Assembly (NCBI GenBank): GCA_964568805.1
Contig: CAZMRW010000004.1
Span: 1-64,000, forward strand
Direction: 5' to 3'
DNA from: CAZMRW01 sp964568805
GTDB taxonomy: Bacteria; Pseudomonadota; Gammaproteobacteria; Methylococcales; Methylomonadaceae
Length of the DNA stretch: 64,000 nt
Shown: positions 1 through 10,494 of the stretch, one piece after another
Layout: each line of letters starts with the position of its first letter
Position numbering within the stretch: position 1 is the stretch's first letter
Translations under genes and position numbers: made by a program
The notes under the pieces: generated by a model
What the model saw: only the letters and a program-made list of their open reading frames with translations
What the model was told of the DNA's origin: nothing
Database searches by the model: none

Positions 1-102
1 ATAGTTTAAATCAATTACTTATGCGATATCTTGAATTTAACAAAGTAGAACTAAGGCTTTACCATCACAATTCACATAAAAAAAAAGGAGCAATAGACTT
101 TT

Positions 103-156
103 ATGACTGAGGGCAAGGTATTTGGTATCATTAGCCTTGATGTTCATGATGGGTAA
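103..156 (+). CDS. Possible 17-residue leader peptide upstream of the SufR-like gene
   Basis: A short ORF (ATG at 103, TAA at 154-156) has a much better ribosome-binding site (GGAG at 87-90 behind an A-tract) than the regulator gene that starts 5 bp after its stop. It is in a different frame from that gene. It could be a leader peptide that couples translation to the regulator, or a relic of an older start. There is no homology evidence. Confidence 0.3.
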   Translation: MTEGKVFGIISLDVHDG

Positions 157-161
157 CTTTT

Positions 162-800
162 ATGGCTGACGGGATAAGCTCTAGACAACAACAGATTTTA
201 AATCTTCTGCTCAAAAACAAGTCCGGACTCTGCATTGATGAGATTGCCGCGGTATTGGGTATTTCCAGAAACGCCGTTCAACAGCATTTGAGTAAACTTG
301 AACGGGATGGCTACGTAGAGATGGGCTCTCTGAATAAAACGGCCGGGCGCCCGGTACGCGCCTTTGTATTGACCGAAGCCGGGTTCAATAGTTTTCCAAA
401 GCAATATGCCTGGTTTTCCGAACTCATTTTAGCCAATCTCAAAGAAGAGATGGGGGCCGAGTCTTTTCAGCGTTATCTGCATCAACTGGGCGTCTCCTTG
501 TCTCAAAGCCTTTTGCCCGGATTTGAAGGCATGCCGATTGACAAACGGATTGAGGCGTTATTAAAGGTCATGAATGACCTGGGTTTCCAGACCAAGGCAT
601 CGGAAACGGCGGCGAGTCATGCTGAGTCTATAGACGCATATAATTGTATTTATCATGACCTGGCTCAAAAACATGAGGAAATTTGCGAATTTGACAGGAC
701 CCTGATTTCAACATTATTGGGCAAAGAAATTGATCATGTAGAGTGTATGGCTACAGGCGGCGCTAAATGCTGCTTCAGAATCAGAAAAAAACCTGAGTAG
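162..800 (+). CDS. SufR-like winged-helix transcriptional regulator with C-terminal Fe-S-type cysteines
   Basis: A 212-residue DNA-binding regulator. Residues about 8-60 form a DeoR/ArsR-type winged helix (recognition region around ISRNAVQQHLSKLERDGYV). The C-terminal third carries a cysteine cluster: C-x12-C, then C-x7-CC in the last 20 residues. Cyanobacterial SufR, an Fe-S-sensing repressor of the suf operon, has the same order of wing helix and C-terminal cysteine output domain, but the spacing of the last cysteines differs here. The likely role is redox- or Fe-S-responsive repression; the target is unknown and no suf or isc gene lies nearby. It converges on the copper-protein operon. The start at 162 has only a weak Shine-Dalgarno sequence and may depend on the short ORF upstream. 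Confidence 0.65.
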   Translation: MADGISSRQQQILNLLLKNKSGLCIDEIAAVLGISRNAVQQHLSKLERDGYVEMGSLNKTAGRPVRAFVLTEAGFNSFPKQYAWFSELILANLKEEMGAESFQRYLHQLGVSLSQSLLPGFEGMPIDKRIEALLKVMNDLGFQTKASETAASHAESIDAYNCIYHDLAQKHEEICEFDRTLISTLLGKEIDHVECMATGGAKCCFRIRKKPE

Positions 801-907
801 TACAGAAAGGCTGAGTTGCAACTCAATGGATTGTGTACAGCCAAGCAACATAGCTTGCCGGGTCATTGAAATTGAAGATAACGAAAGTACTTAGTGGTTG
901 AAATAAA

Positions 908-931
908 AAAGGCGGGGTTTTCCCCGCCTTT
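908..931 (-). terminator. Rho-independent terminator of the copper-protein operon
   Basis: A perfect 10-bp stem (AAAGGCGGGG paired with CCCCGCCTTT) with a TTTT loop lies 6 bp after the stop of the propeller gene. Read on the minus strand it is followed by a T-rich run (910 down to 901). The position and U-tract fit termination of the minus-strand operon. Confidence 0.85.
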
Positions 932-936
932 CGAGG

Positions 937-2754
937 TTATTTTCCTTTCTGATCGTCTGTCAAAGCTTGCAGCCAGCCTTCCACTTCCGGACTCAGTTCG
1001 CCTTTGCCGGAAAGCTTCAGCGTTTCCTTCAGATAGCCGTGCTCCACGATCGGCAGCGGCAAGATACCCTGGCCGCCCATGCCGTTGTGAGCCTTGATGC
1101 TGCTGTCCTTGGGATCGGCCAACAATACCCGTCCGACAACTTCCAGCTTGTCCATATCCACTACGACCAGATCGTTGGCAAATTTGCTGGCCACATAGGC
1201 GTAGTAGCCGCCGCCCTTCTTCATGCCGAAATGGGCGCCATGACAACCGGGATCGCAAGGCAGGCTCTTGATCACCTTGTTCGTAGCGGTGTCGACGATG
1301 GTGATGGTCGCGCTCAAGGTGTTGGCGGTAACCACGTACTTGCCGTCCGGGCTGACAGGGGTCTGGATCGGCAGCAGACCATAGGCTTCGCCGCTGATCT
1401 TGCCGGATACCGGATCATAATCCGCGGCCAAATTGATATCCTTCAGCTTTTTCTTGCCGGGGATATCGATGACCGTCAGCGAACTCAGCAACGGAGGGGT
1501 ACCAAGCAGATTGGCGGCGTAAGCGGTGGAGCCGTCCGGCGTGCCCCAGACGGCGATGGGAATGACGCCGCCGGTTGGAATTTCGGTGTTCGTATCGGTG
1601 TTTAGATCCACCACCGATACGCTGCCGGCGAGAGCATTCGGGGTCACCATGTACTTGCTGTCTTCGGTAATGTAGTGGCCGTGCGGTGACGTATGAGGAC
1701 CGGTATTGATGCTCTTCTGTGCGGACGGATTCTTGCCGCCTGTCATTTTGACTACCTGCTCTCCGGCGTTGATAGCGACATAAAGCATGTCATCCGAAGG
1801 CCGTGAGATGACATGGGATGGCGATTCGCCGACCACAACGTCGCTGTAGACTTGCCCGCTGATGCGGTCGAAGGTCAGCAGTTTCTTGTCAAACCACGCG
1901 GTTTGATAGATGTTTTGATAGCGCTTGTCGGTCCACATGTTATGGGGATTGTTCATATCCTCCTTGACGCCCTTGACCTTGTTAGTTACGCTCCAGTCCG
2001 CCGTATTGATGCGAGTGGCGGTGCCGGATTTCTTCTTGCCCTCGATCATCTCGAACTGGGTGTTGACCCAGACTTCGCCGACGCCTGGGGTGCCGGGATT
2101 TTTCAGTTCATTGGGCATGGTCATGCTGAGCGCGCTGAGGCTGATGGTATTGCCTTCGATGTTGAGCGGAATGTCAGGCAGATTCACTTCCCATTTGGGC
2201 TTGCTGTAATCGCGCCACAGGCTCGGGGTGGTTATCACGAAGAAAGTGCGCAACAGGCGCTTGGCAAGGTCGCTGCTGGCCGGCACTTTGGCGCCGGTCA
2301 CCAATTGCAGTTCGCTGCCGATGTCCAATCCTTTTGTGTTCGGATCGTCCACGACCACCGCGCCGAACATGTAAGGATGCACCTTGCAGGTAAACACATA
2401 GAGCCCCGGTTTGTTGAAAGCGGTGGTCACGCTGGCGCTGGAAGGTTTTTCCTGGTCTATCGGGAAATTTTCCGCACCGGCAGGCCACAGGAGGCTGGTG
2501 ATGGTGTGTTCGGTATTGGTGTCGGTCATCTTGATCATCGCCGCCTGCTTGGGTTTGATGACAATCAGGGCGTCGCCGTCGACGGGATCTTTAAACCACA
2601 GTCCCGGTTCGTCGGACATCTCCAGTACCGCCGAAGGCATCAGGCCGGGTATGCTGAGAAAGAGCTCGTCAGAACCGGGGGGATGAGCCGCCCAGACAGG
2701 TGTGCCGAGGCCTGTCATTAATATCGCTGCTGTCAATTTGGAAATTTTTTTCAT
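937..2754 (-). CDS. Secreted cupredoxin / YVTN-type beta-propeller protein
   Basis: A 605-residue exported protein with a signal peptide (about 1-22, ending VWA-A). Residues about 60-135 form a cupredoxin-like domain with type 1 copper ligands: His83, then C-x2-H-x2-M at Cys123, His126 and Met129, the amicyanin spacing. The rest is repetitive propeller sequence with blade signatures such as YVVTANTLSATITIVDTATN and MLYVAINAGEQVV. Nitrous-oxide reductase has the same two folds in the opposite order, but its CuZ histidines are not evident here. A CDPGCH motif sits in a late blade. It is the second gene of an operon, 17 bp after a two-domain multicopper oxidase, with a GGAG ribosome-binding site. 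The likely role is periplasmic electron transfer or copper redox chemistry; the substrate is unknown. Confidence 0.7.
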   Translation of the reverse strand: MKKISKLTAAILMTGLGTPVWAAHPPGSDELFLSIPGLMPSAVLEMSDEPGLWFKDPVDGDALIVIKPKQAAMIKMTDTNTEHTITSLLWPAGAENFPIDQEKPSSASVTTAFNKPGLYVFTCKVHPYMFGAVVVDDPNTKGLDIGSELQLVTGAKVPASSDLAKRLLRTFFVITTPSLWRDYSKPKWEVNLPDIPLNIEGNTISLSALSMTMPNELKNPGTPGVGEVWVNTQFEMIEGKKKSGTATRINTADWSVTNKVKGVKEDMNNPHNMWTDKRYQNIYQTAWFDKKLLTFDRISGQVYSDVVVGESPSHVISRPSDDMLYVAINAGEQVVKMTGGKNPSAQKSINTGPHTSPHGHYITEDSKYMVTPNALAGSVSVVDLNTDTNTEIPTGGVIPIAVWGTPDGSTAYAANLLGTPPLLSSLTVIDIPGKKKLKDINLAADYDPVSGKISGEAYGLLPIQTPVSPDGKYVVTANTLSATITIVDTATNKVIKSLPCDPGCHGAHFGMKKGGGYYAYVASKFANDLVVVDMDKLEVVGRVLLADPKDSSIKAHNGMGGQGILPLPIVEHGYLKETLKLSGKGELSPEVEGWLQALTDDQKGK

Positions 2755-2771
2755 GGTTATATTCTCCGCAT

Positions 2772-3731
2772 TTAATTTTCAAGCACTCTGAAACCGCCCA
2801 TCATGCCGCTTTGCATATGTTGCAAAACGTGACAGTGGTAATGCCAGTTGCCGGGTCCAACCCCTTCACCCGCCTTGAGCACGAAGGTTTCTCGCGTAAT
2901 CGGGCCGATATTGACGGTGTCGACCAAATGGGTCGTTCCCGGTTGAATCCAGCGGTGCCCATGCAGATGGAAAGTATGGAAGGCCGTGCCAATGCCAATC
3001 ACATGGAAGCGCACCAGCTCGCCTTCGCGGGCGCCGAGAGTGGGATTGGTCCAAAGGGGCACCTGGTGGTTGGCGAGATGGTTAAGCTCCATACCCCAGA
3101 AGGTGGTTTCGTGCATCCACAGGATGAACTCGCGCTTGATGTCCTTGATATCCACCTGTTTGTACTGGCCGTCGACCATTGCCTGGACCTTGCCATTTTT
3201 CGGGTTGACGATGAGAGTGCCATATAGACCCTTATCTTCGGCGCCCAGCATCGGATTGCCGAAGGCATGGTCGTGATAGGGCCAGGTGCCGGCAGTGCCC
3301 GGCGCCGCTGTCCATTTATAGGTATAAGGCTTGCCGGGGAAGGCGGCCTGGTCGGAGGTATGATTGAACACTTTCATGGTGCCGTCACTGTCGATCTTGT
3401 AATGAACGCCATGAACATGAATACTCACCGGATCGGTAGCTCCTTTGACGTCATGCTCAAGGGTCACTTCCGCAACATCGCCTTCGGTCATGACGATCGT
3501 TGGGCCGGGTATGGTGGGTTCGGAACTGTACTGGTTGGTAATATCCTGTACCAGCCCGGATGAATTTCGAATTCTATGATTGACCATCCGGTAAGCTAAT
3601 TGACCGGATTCCAGTTTAGCTGCCTCCATTTTAATGAAGTGGGTATTTCCCGAACTTTCCTGTGCCGCCAGCGTATAGGTGGGCTGCGCAAGAGCCATTG
3701 CGCAGCACAATAAAAATATTCTTGTTAGCAT
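2772..3731 (-). CDS. Two-domain multicopper oxidase (small laccase type)
   Basis: A 319-residue exported protein (signal peptide about 1-22). All four copper-ligand segments of multicopper oxidases are visible: HVHG near 105, HDH near 153, HTFHLHGH near 260, and HYHCHVLQHMQSGMM near 300, which supplies the type 1 Cys/His/Met and the trinuclear histidines. The length fits the two-domain, trimeric laccase class rather than the three-domain enzymes of about 500 residues. It should oxidise a small reductant and reduce O2 to water in the periplasm. Such enzymes are known from nitrifiers and methanotrophs, where nitrite, phenolic or cuprous substrates have been discussed. It has a strong Shine-Dalgarno (GAGAGGA) and leads the operon with the cupredoxin-propeller gene. 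Confidence 0.85.
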   Translation of the reverse strand: MLTRIFLLCCAMALAQPTYTLAAQESSGNTHFIKMEAAKLESGQLAYRMVNHRIRNSSGLVQDITNQYSSEPTIPGPTIVMTEGDVAEVTLEHDVKGATDPVSIHVHGVHYKIDSDGTMKVFNHTSDQAAFPGKPYTYKWTAAPGTAGTWPYHDHAFGNPMLGAEDKGLYGTLIVNPKNGKVQAMVDGQYKQVDIKDIKREFILWMHETTFWGMELNHLANHQVPLWTNPTLGAREGELVRFHVIGIGTAFHTFHLHGHRWIQPGTTHLVDTVNIGPITRETFVLKAGEGVGPGNWHYHCHVLQHMQSGMMGGFRVLEN

Positions 3732-3753
3732 AATTGTATCCTCTCAAAAAAAA

Positions 3754-4085
3754 TCATCTTAGCCGGAGTTCCCAAAGCATATCAGCGTTGATAAAACAAT
3801 TGCCGGGATAATCCTGTCGGAATATGCGATCAACAAGACTCATGACGCCATTGACAGCAATTTCACCCCCAATCGCAGCAAAACTATTTCGCTCTTGGTC
3901 GTCTCCAGTGTTGTTTTTCGAAATTGCATCCCAGTAAACGTGCTTACTAAGAGACTGAAGCATCCCTGTTTTTGAGGGGGAATAACCGCCGTTAATCTGG
4001 ATGGGCCATTTATATTAATGGAATTGACGTAAACCACATCATTAACCATGAATCTTGCATCCCAACCATCGAAGCGCCAGGTCAA
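3754..4085 (-). pseudogene. Frameshifted hypothetical ORF upstream of the multicopper oxidase
   Basis: Two overlapping minus-strand frames (4085-3840 and 3963-3754) read like one protein if joined near 3955-3975, next to C and A homopolymers. The upstream part contains WRFDGWDARFMVNDVVYVN; the downstream part contains KHVYWDAISKN and GGEIAVNGVMSLVDRIF. Neither half has a good ribosome-binding site. It ends 22 bp before the oxidase start, so it may be a decayed first gene of that operon. The family is not recognised. A sequencing indel is an alternative explanation. Confidence 0.35.
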
Positions 4086-4392
4086 TTGAAAACAAGAAAA
4101 CTTCAGTCAGGATCAAGTTTATACCACAAATAATACTTTTACAATATTTATATGTTACAAGATATATAAAGTATTATTGTATTTTATGTTCGGCATTTTC
4201 ATTAGCGGCAATGTAGAAGCCATAAATGAAACGGCAGGGATAACATGGATGACGGATTAAAATCTGGATACAGAATTGACCGTTACTGTTTCAACACGTG
4301 CTGATTGTGTTGGCCAGGATCCATAAACAGATCTGATTACAGATAACGGCGGACTCAGGAAGTTTGCGATGTGCCTGGATCTGCTTTCTTTG
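4086..4392. other. AT-rich spacer after the ATPase operon
   Basis: About 300 bp between the broken ORF and the end of atpG. It holds a very AT-rich segment (about 4105-4200) and no convincing ORF, RNA gene or strong terminator. A promoter for the minus-strand copper operon could lie in the AT-rich part, but no clear hexamer pair was identified. Confidence 0.3.
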
Positions 4393-5214
4393 CTAAAGAT
4401 TTTCAGAATTGAGCAGAATCACTTCTATTTCCTCGGTAATCTCTTCCTGGCGGTAGATCTGCGATTTTCGATGCAGGCTGATGACTTCATCATCCAGATG
4501 TTGTATGGCGCCTTCCAGGTGCTGTTGACGTTTTTGGTTTTCCGCCATCAGCGAGAGATAAAAGATTTCATTCAGGATTGCAAACAAGTAATGATCGATC
4601 AACTCAGAAAAAAATTCGGGGGGGTCCAGATTAAGTATCGGGGGATGGCCATAACGGAGCGTTTCTCTTTTTTGCGTCAAAAAAGGTGGAAGTAACTGCC
4701 GTTGGGTGATCTGGTTTGTTTTGTGATCATGGTAGGCCACGCTCAAGATCAAAAAACCATGGCTATTCTGTAATGAACTGATGATATCAATCAGACGGTC
4801 CAGTATAACCGGCACTTCCTCGGCAACGTTGGCTCCCGCAAGGGTCGCGATGATGTTGACGGAATTGTTTTGCAGACGGGTAGATAGTCTGCTGCCTATT
4901 GCAATGAGACCTGAAAAAGCTTCCGTTGTGAAGAACTGAATCAGACGTTCATTGAAATCGCCGCAAAATCCGCGTTCAGATCCCATGAGTATGCAAATAC
5001 CGGTGGTATCGTCATTCGCTTCAGGTAAGTAGGGATAAAAATTCAAAAAATCCTCAGCAGCATGTTCAATATTTGATACGGCCTGACCTTGTATGGTCTG
5101 GAACCGAGCCAGTTTATGAGTTTCTATGATAGCCAGGTTTTTCATAGAATTTAATATCGTGCGTATCTCCTTAATTTGCTCAATATGCAGTTGCAGTTTG
5201 CGGCTTCGGCTCAT
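4393..5214 (-). CDS. atpG: N-type F-ATPase gamma subunit
   Basis: A 273-residue central-stalk subunit. The start is the ATG at 5214 ([17 protein letters not shown]), which overlaps the atpA stop as ATGA; a longer in-frame ORF beginning at 5262 would run 52 bp into atpA. The N-terminal coiled coil and the C-terminal helix ([20 protein letters not shown] region) couple rotation of the c-ring to the catalytic hexamer. The sequence is divergent from housekeeping gamma subunits, as is usual for N-ATPases. It is the last gene of the operon, also the usual N-ATPase order (gamma at the end after alpha). Confidence 0.85.
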   Translation of the reverse strand: MSRSRKLQLHIEQIKEIRTILNSMKNLAIIETHKLARFQTIQGQAVSNIEHAAEDFLNFYPYLPEANDDTTGICILMGSERGFCGDFNERLIQFFTTEAFSGLIAIGSRLSTRLQNNSVNIIATLAGANVAEEVPVILDRLIDIISSLQNSHGFLILSVAYHDHKTNQITQRQLLPPFLTQKRETLRYGHPPILNLDPPEFFSELIDHYLFAILNEIFYLSLMAENQKRQQHLEGAIQHLDDEVISLHRKSQIYRQEEITEEIEVILLNSENL

Positions 5215-6695
5215 GGCTGCTTTGGGCAAGAATTGAGCCAGTCGCTGATAGCTTGCCGCCATCGGTCAGGGTTGCTGTCCAAGGTCAATATTGTTTTTGC
5301 AATACCCTGATCAATTTTTGCCAAATAACCGGCAATGTCTTTGGGCTCTGCTGTATTAAAGAACCCTTCATTAAATGCAGTCAGCCAGGCCAGTTGAAAA
5401 AGAGAACTCAATGGAACCAGCCGGTCCTGTTTGAGAACTTCTCTGAGCAAGCGGCCGCGCTTGATTCGTGCTTCCATCGAGGCTTCCAGGCGCTGGCCGA
5501 AGCGGGTAAATGCCTCCAACTCGAGAAACTGTAAATAATCCAGTTTCATTTGTCCGGCTTGATTCCGGATGCTCGGATGTTGTGCTTTGCCGCCAATCCT
5601 GGATACCGATTTGGCAATATCAATGGCCGGACGAAATCCGGAAGTAAACAGATCCTTATCCAGATAAATTTGGCCATCGGTAATGGAAATAAGATTAGTG
5701 GGAATGTAGGAGGCAATTTCACCCTGTTTGGTTTCGACGATGGGCAAGGCGGTCATGCTTCCCCCCCCATTTTCGGAGTTTAAACAAGTTGAGCGTTCCA
5801 GGAGACGCGAGTGGACAAAGAAAATGTCGCCGGGATAGGCTTCTCGTCCCGGAGGCCGTCGCAGCAGCAGCGAAAGCTCCCGGTAGGTTTTGGCATGGGT
5901 GGAGAGATCGTCGTAAATGATCAGCGTGTCACGCCCCTGTGACATCCAGTACTCGGCCAGAGCGCAGCCAGCAAATGGTGCGATATATTGTAAACCGGGC
6001 AGAGTGCTGGCTTCGGCAACGACGCATGCGGTATATTCCAGCGCCTCATGATTTTTCAGTGTTTCAATGACGTTGACGACGGCGGAGCGTTTCTGACCGA
6101 TCAATACATAGATGCAGATCACGTTCTTGTTTTTTTGATTAATGACCGTGTCGAGTGCAATCGAGGTTCTGCCGAGGCCTTCATCGCCGATAATCAATTG
6201 ACGCTGCCCTTTTCCGATCGGAATCAGAGTGTCGATGATTTTAATGCCGGTATATAAAGGCTCATGGACAAAATCCCGTTCAATAATGGCGGGCGATTTT
6301 TTTTCAAGATTTTCTCTGCCGATATCGGGCGGTGGCGTTTCATCGTCCAGCGGTGTTCCTAGCGGATCGACTATACGGCCCAGGAAGCCGTCACCGACGG
6401 GGATGCTGAGCGGATGACGGGCATGGCGAACGGTAATGCCGGCCGTCAGCGATGTGGTTTCATAGAGCAGAATGGCGCCGATACGGTCACGGTTGAGGTC
6501 GAATACCATGCCGCGGCTGCCATCGGCAAAAATCAGAACATCCTCGATGGCTGCTGAAGATAAACCTTTAATCCAGGTGATGCCGTCGCCCACTGAGACG
6601 ACAGTGCCCTGTTCGGTGACCCTAGGCGCCGGCTGATAGCCGGATAGCCAGTCGGCCTGTTTTTCCAGAGCGCTTTTGGACTTATTCAGACTCAT
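5211..6695 (-). CDS. atpA: N-type F-ATPase alpha subunit
   Basis: A 494-residue non-catalytic nucleotide-binding subunit of F1. The P-loop is [13 protein letters not shown], a variant of the usual GDRQTGKT with the lysine replaced by arginine. Other hallmarks are the [31 protein letters not shown] segment and VSRIGGKAQ near the C-terminal third. The start is the ATG at 6695; a TTG at 6701 is less likely. It overlaps the end of atpF by 14 bp and the start of atpG by 4 bp, so translation is probably coupled. In an N-ATPase the alpha gene follows the b gene directly because atpH is absent, as seen here. Confidence 0.9.
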   Translation of the reverse strand: MSLNKSKSALEKQADWLSGYQPAPRVTEQGTVVSVGDGITWIKGLSSAAIEDVLIFADGSRGMVFDLNRDRIGAILLYETTSLTAGITVRHARHPLSIPVGDGFLGRIVDPLGTPLDDETPPPDIGRENLEKKSPAIIERDFVHEPLYTGIKIIDTLIPIGKGQRQLIIGDEGLGRTSIALDTVINQKNKNVICIYVLIGQKRSAVVNVIETLKNHEALEYTACVVAEASTLPGLQYIAPFAGCALAEYWMSQGRDTLIIYDDLSTHAKTYRELSLLLRRPPGREAYPGDIFFVHSRLLERSTCLNSENGGGSMTALPIVETKQGEIASYIPTNLISITDGQIYLDKDLFTSGFRPAIDIAKSVSRIGGKAQHPSIRNQAGQMKLDYLQFLELEAFTRFGQRLEASMEARIKRGRLLREVLKQDRLVPLSSLFQLAWLTAFNEGFFNTAEPKDIAGYLAKIDQGIAKTILTLDSNPDRWRQAISDWLNSCPKQP

Positions 6696-7431
6696 AAGCA
6701 ATGTCGATAAAACCAGCCAATTCGTGTTTTAGATTGGCATGCAATACCCAGGAACCGATATCGATACGAATACCGGCTATGAGCGTGGCATCCTGATAAT
6801 ATTGAAAATTGATCGGGTTGGGGATCAATGATCCGAGTCTTTGTTCCAACTGTTGCTTGAGCTCGGTCGTGAGTGGGTAAACGCTGGTGACTTTGATGGT
6901 GACCGTTTTTTTTTGTTCCCGCGATTGCAGATACTGTCTGCAGTCTTCCGGCAGAACCTCGAAATGGTCGATCAGCATAGCCGATAAGCGGTTTTCCAGT
7001 TCCGGCCCGGCCGTTTGTTGCAACAACAGGCCGGCAAAACGGGCGCCGTTGTGCAGCGCCTGATTTTCGGCTTGTTCCTGGAATTTCTGTTGTTGCCGGG
7101 TCAGGGTTACTTGGGCTTTTTGCCGTTCTTGATCGAGCTCGACGCGCAGCCTTTCCATTAGTGCGCTTCTTTCAGATTCCATTTGCTGATTCAGTGCAGA
7201 GAGCGCCGCCTTTTTTTCCTGTTCCCAAAGCATCTCGCGGTTTTCATAAAGCCTGCGGAGATCTTCTGCCTCCTGATGCAATTTTTTGGCATCGGCAAGG
7301 GATTGATCAATATACCGCTTACGCTTGTCAATCACTTCCAGTAACGGTTTGTAAAAAAGCCGTTGCAAAATCCAGATCAGAATCAGGAAATTGATGATTT
7401 CAAGAAAAAAGGTTGAGACATTGAATTCCAT
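6682..7431 (-). CDS. atpF: N-type F-ATPase b subunit fused to a delta-like C-terminal domain
   Basis: A 249-residue peripheral-stalk subunit. It has one N-terminal membrane helix (about 8-27, [19 protein letters not shown]), then a charged coiled coil (about 30-130). The last 100 residues ([20 protein letters not shown] to [19 protein letters not shown]) resemble the C-terminal domain of the delta/OSCP subunit. Housekeeping b subunits have about 156 residues. The fusion explains why the operon lacks atpH. The role is to hold the alpha3beta3 hexamer fixed relative to subunit a. Confidence 0.85.
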   Translation of the reverse strand: MEFNVSTFFLEIINFLILIWILQRLFYKPLLEVIDKRKRYIDQSLADAKKLHQEAEDLRRLYENREMLWEQEKKAALSALNQQMESERSALMERLRVELDQERQKAQVTLTRQQQKFQEQAENQALHNGARFAGLLLQQTAGPELENRLSAMLIDHFEVLPEDCRQYLQSREQKKTVTIKVTSVYPLTTELKQQLEQRLGSLIPNPINFQYYQDATLIAGIRIDIGSWVLHANLKHELAGFIDIAYESE

Positions 7432-7449
7432 AAGAATGCTCGTCGGCGC

Positions 7450-7716
7450 CTATTTGACAATATACTCAAGCAATGGATTACGAAACAGTACAATCAGTAT
7501 GATCACCAGACAATAAATTGCCAGCGATTCGATCATTGCCAGGCCGATAAATAAGGTGCGCATAATCAAACGTTCCGATTCCGGTTGCCGTGAGATGGCA
7601 TCCAGCGCACTGCCGATGGCTTTGCCCATAGCCAGAGCCGGCAGCATGATACCCAGGGCAATGCCGATAACAGCGGCGACGCTGGAGCCAAGGACGATCA
7701 GGGAAATATCGGTCAT
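7450..7716 (-). CDS. atpE: N-type F-ATPase c subunit (rotor ring)
   Basis: An 88-residue hairpin of two membrane helices joined by the polar RQPE loop. The ion-carrying glutamate lies in the second helix in the context AMIESLAIYC. The serine after it and the tyrosine five residues on match Na+-binding c subunits such as that of Ilyobacter, but the helix-1 glutamine of the Na+ site is Met in my alignment. The ion (H+ or Na+) therefore cannot be called from sequence. Spacing to atpB is 3 bp, so the two are co-translated. Confidence 0.9.
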   Translation of the reverse strand: MTDISLIVLGSSVAAVIGIALGIMLPALAMGKAIGSALDAISRQPESERLIMRTLFIGLAMIESLAIYCLVIILIVLFRNPLLEYIVK

Positions 7717-7719
7717 AAA

Positions 7720-8385
7720 TTACTCCTGTAAGTTAAGCTGTTGGGACTGTATCGCTCCAGCCAGGTAGATCAGAGCGAGCATACCAAAAATATAAGCCTG
7801 CACCAGTGCTTCAACAATATGCAGCATCAAGATCGGAATCGGAGCAAGGAAGCCGGCTACCAGTAAAATGATGAGGGCCGCCATATCCAGGCTCAACATG
7901 TTGCCGAATAAACGGATAGCCAGCGCCAGGGATCGGGTAATTTCACTGATAATATGAAATGGCAGCAGAATCGGGCTGGGCATCAGATAATGATGCAGGT
8001 ATTTTTTTAGCCCTTGGGTTTTGATGCCAAACCAGTGCACCGAAAAAAACACGATCACGGCCAGCGCTGAAGTCATTGACAGATCGCGTGTAGGCGAATG
8101 CAGACCCGGTATCAGTCCGATCAGATTGGCTACGATCAAAACCAGCCATAACGTGGCGATAAAAGGCATGATTTGCCGGCCGTGCTCGGGCGCTACGGCA
8201 AGAACAGCATGGTCAATGGCGTCAACAATGCTTTCAACGATTGTCTGCATGGTTCCTGGAAACAAGGTCAGTTTCCGCGTCGAAAGCCAGGCAAGCGCCG
8301 CGAGCATCAGCATAATGCCCCAGATAGTGATGACCGATTCGTTGACCATTATCGGTCCCAGGGTGAATGAATAGGTGTTCTCCAT
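7720..8385 (-). CDS. atpB: N-type F-ATPase a subunit (ion channel stator)
   Basis: A 221-residue polytopic membrane subunit with five or more hydrophobic helices. The essential stator arginine is in EITRSLALAIRLFGNMLS, the signature of the a subunit. The second signature lies near the C-terminus (LVQAYIFGMLALIYLAGA). It carries ions to and from the c-ring. It is shorter than housekeeping a subunits (about 270), which is typical of the N-type. It lies 8 bp after the AtpI-like gene and 3 bp before atpE. Confidence 0.9.
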   Translation of the reverse strand: MENTYSFTLGPIMVNESVITIWGIMLMLAALAWLSTRKLTLFPGTMQTIVESIVDAIDHAVLAVAPEHGRQIMPFIATLWLVLIVANLIGLIPGLHSPTRDLSMTSALAVIVFFSVHWFGIKTQGLKKYLHHYLMPSPILLPFHIISEITRSLALAIRLFGNMLSLDMAALIILLVAGFLAPIPILMLHIVEALVQAYIFGMLALIYLAGAIQSQQLNLQE

Positions 8386-8393
8386 AATGAATC

Positions 8394-8666
8394 CTAATTC
8401 TCTTTGATGAGAAAATACACGTTTAGAAAGCCGACTACAATGCCTATGAATATAAAGCTGAGCGTCCAGCGCACAGAATATCCGGCCGCCATTTCATCCA
8501 GCCAGTGTCCCAGATAAGCACCGCCGATGATAGGAATTAACATGACCAGAATGATTGTGCTGATAGAGAAACTTTGTATTAGAGGGTTCGATTGTTCCTG
8601 CTCGGCCTTTTTAATGCGATTGACTTGTTTTTCAATCTTTTTTTGCAGATTTTTCCGGTTATTCAT
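8394..8666 (-). CDS. AtpI/AtpQ-like small membrane protein of the N-ATPase operon
   Basis: A 90-residue protein with a lysine-rich N-terminus (MNNRKNLQKKIEKQVNRIKK) and two predicted membrane helices. It matches the ATPase gene 1 family found in N-ATPase operons (called AtpQ there, related to AtpI), thought to assist c-ring assembly or Mg2+ supply. The start at 8666 follows the atpC stop at 8672 by a few bases. Canonical N-ATPase operons carry a second small gene, atpR, after this one; only 8 bp remain before atpB, so it is absent. Confidence 0.7.
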   Translation of the reverse strand: MNNRKNLQKKIEKQVNRIKKAEQEQSNPLIQSFSISTIILVMLIPIIGGAYLGHWLDEMAAGYSVRWTLSFIFIGIVVGFLNVYFLIKEN

Positions 8667-8671
8667 GACGG

Positions 8672-10494
<1,823 letters not shown>

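Noticed and set aside
1813..2721. Long plus-strand ORF (302 codons) opposite the propeller gene
   Set aside because: It is an antisense shadow of a protein with a signal peptide, a copper motif and a terminator; its own sequence has no family features.
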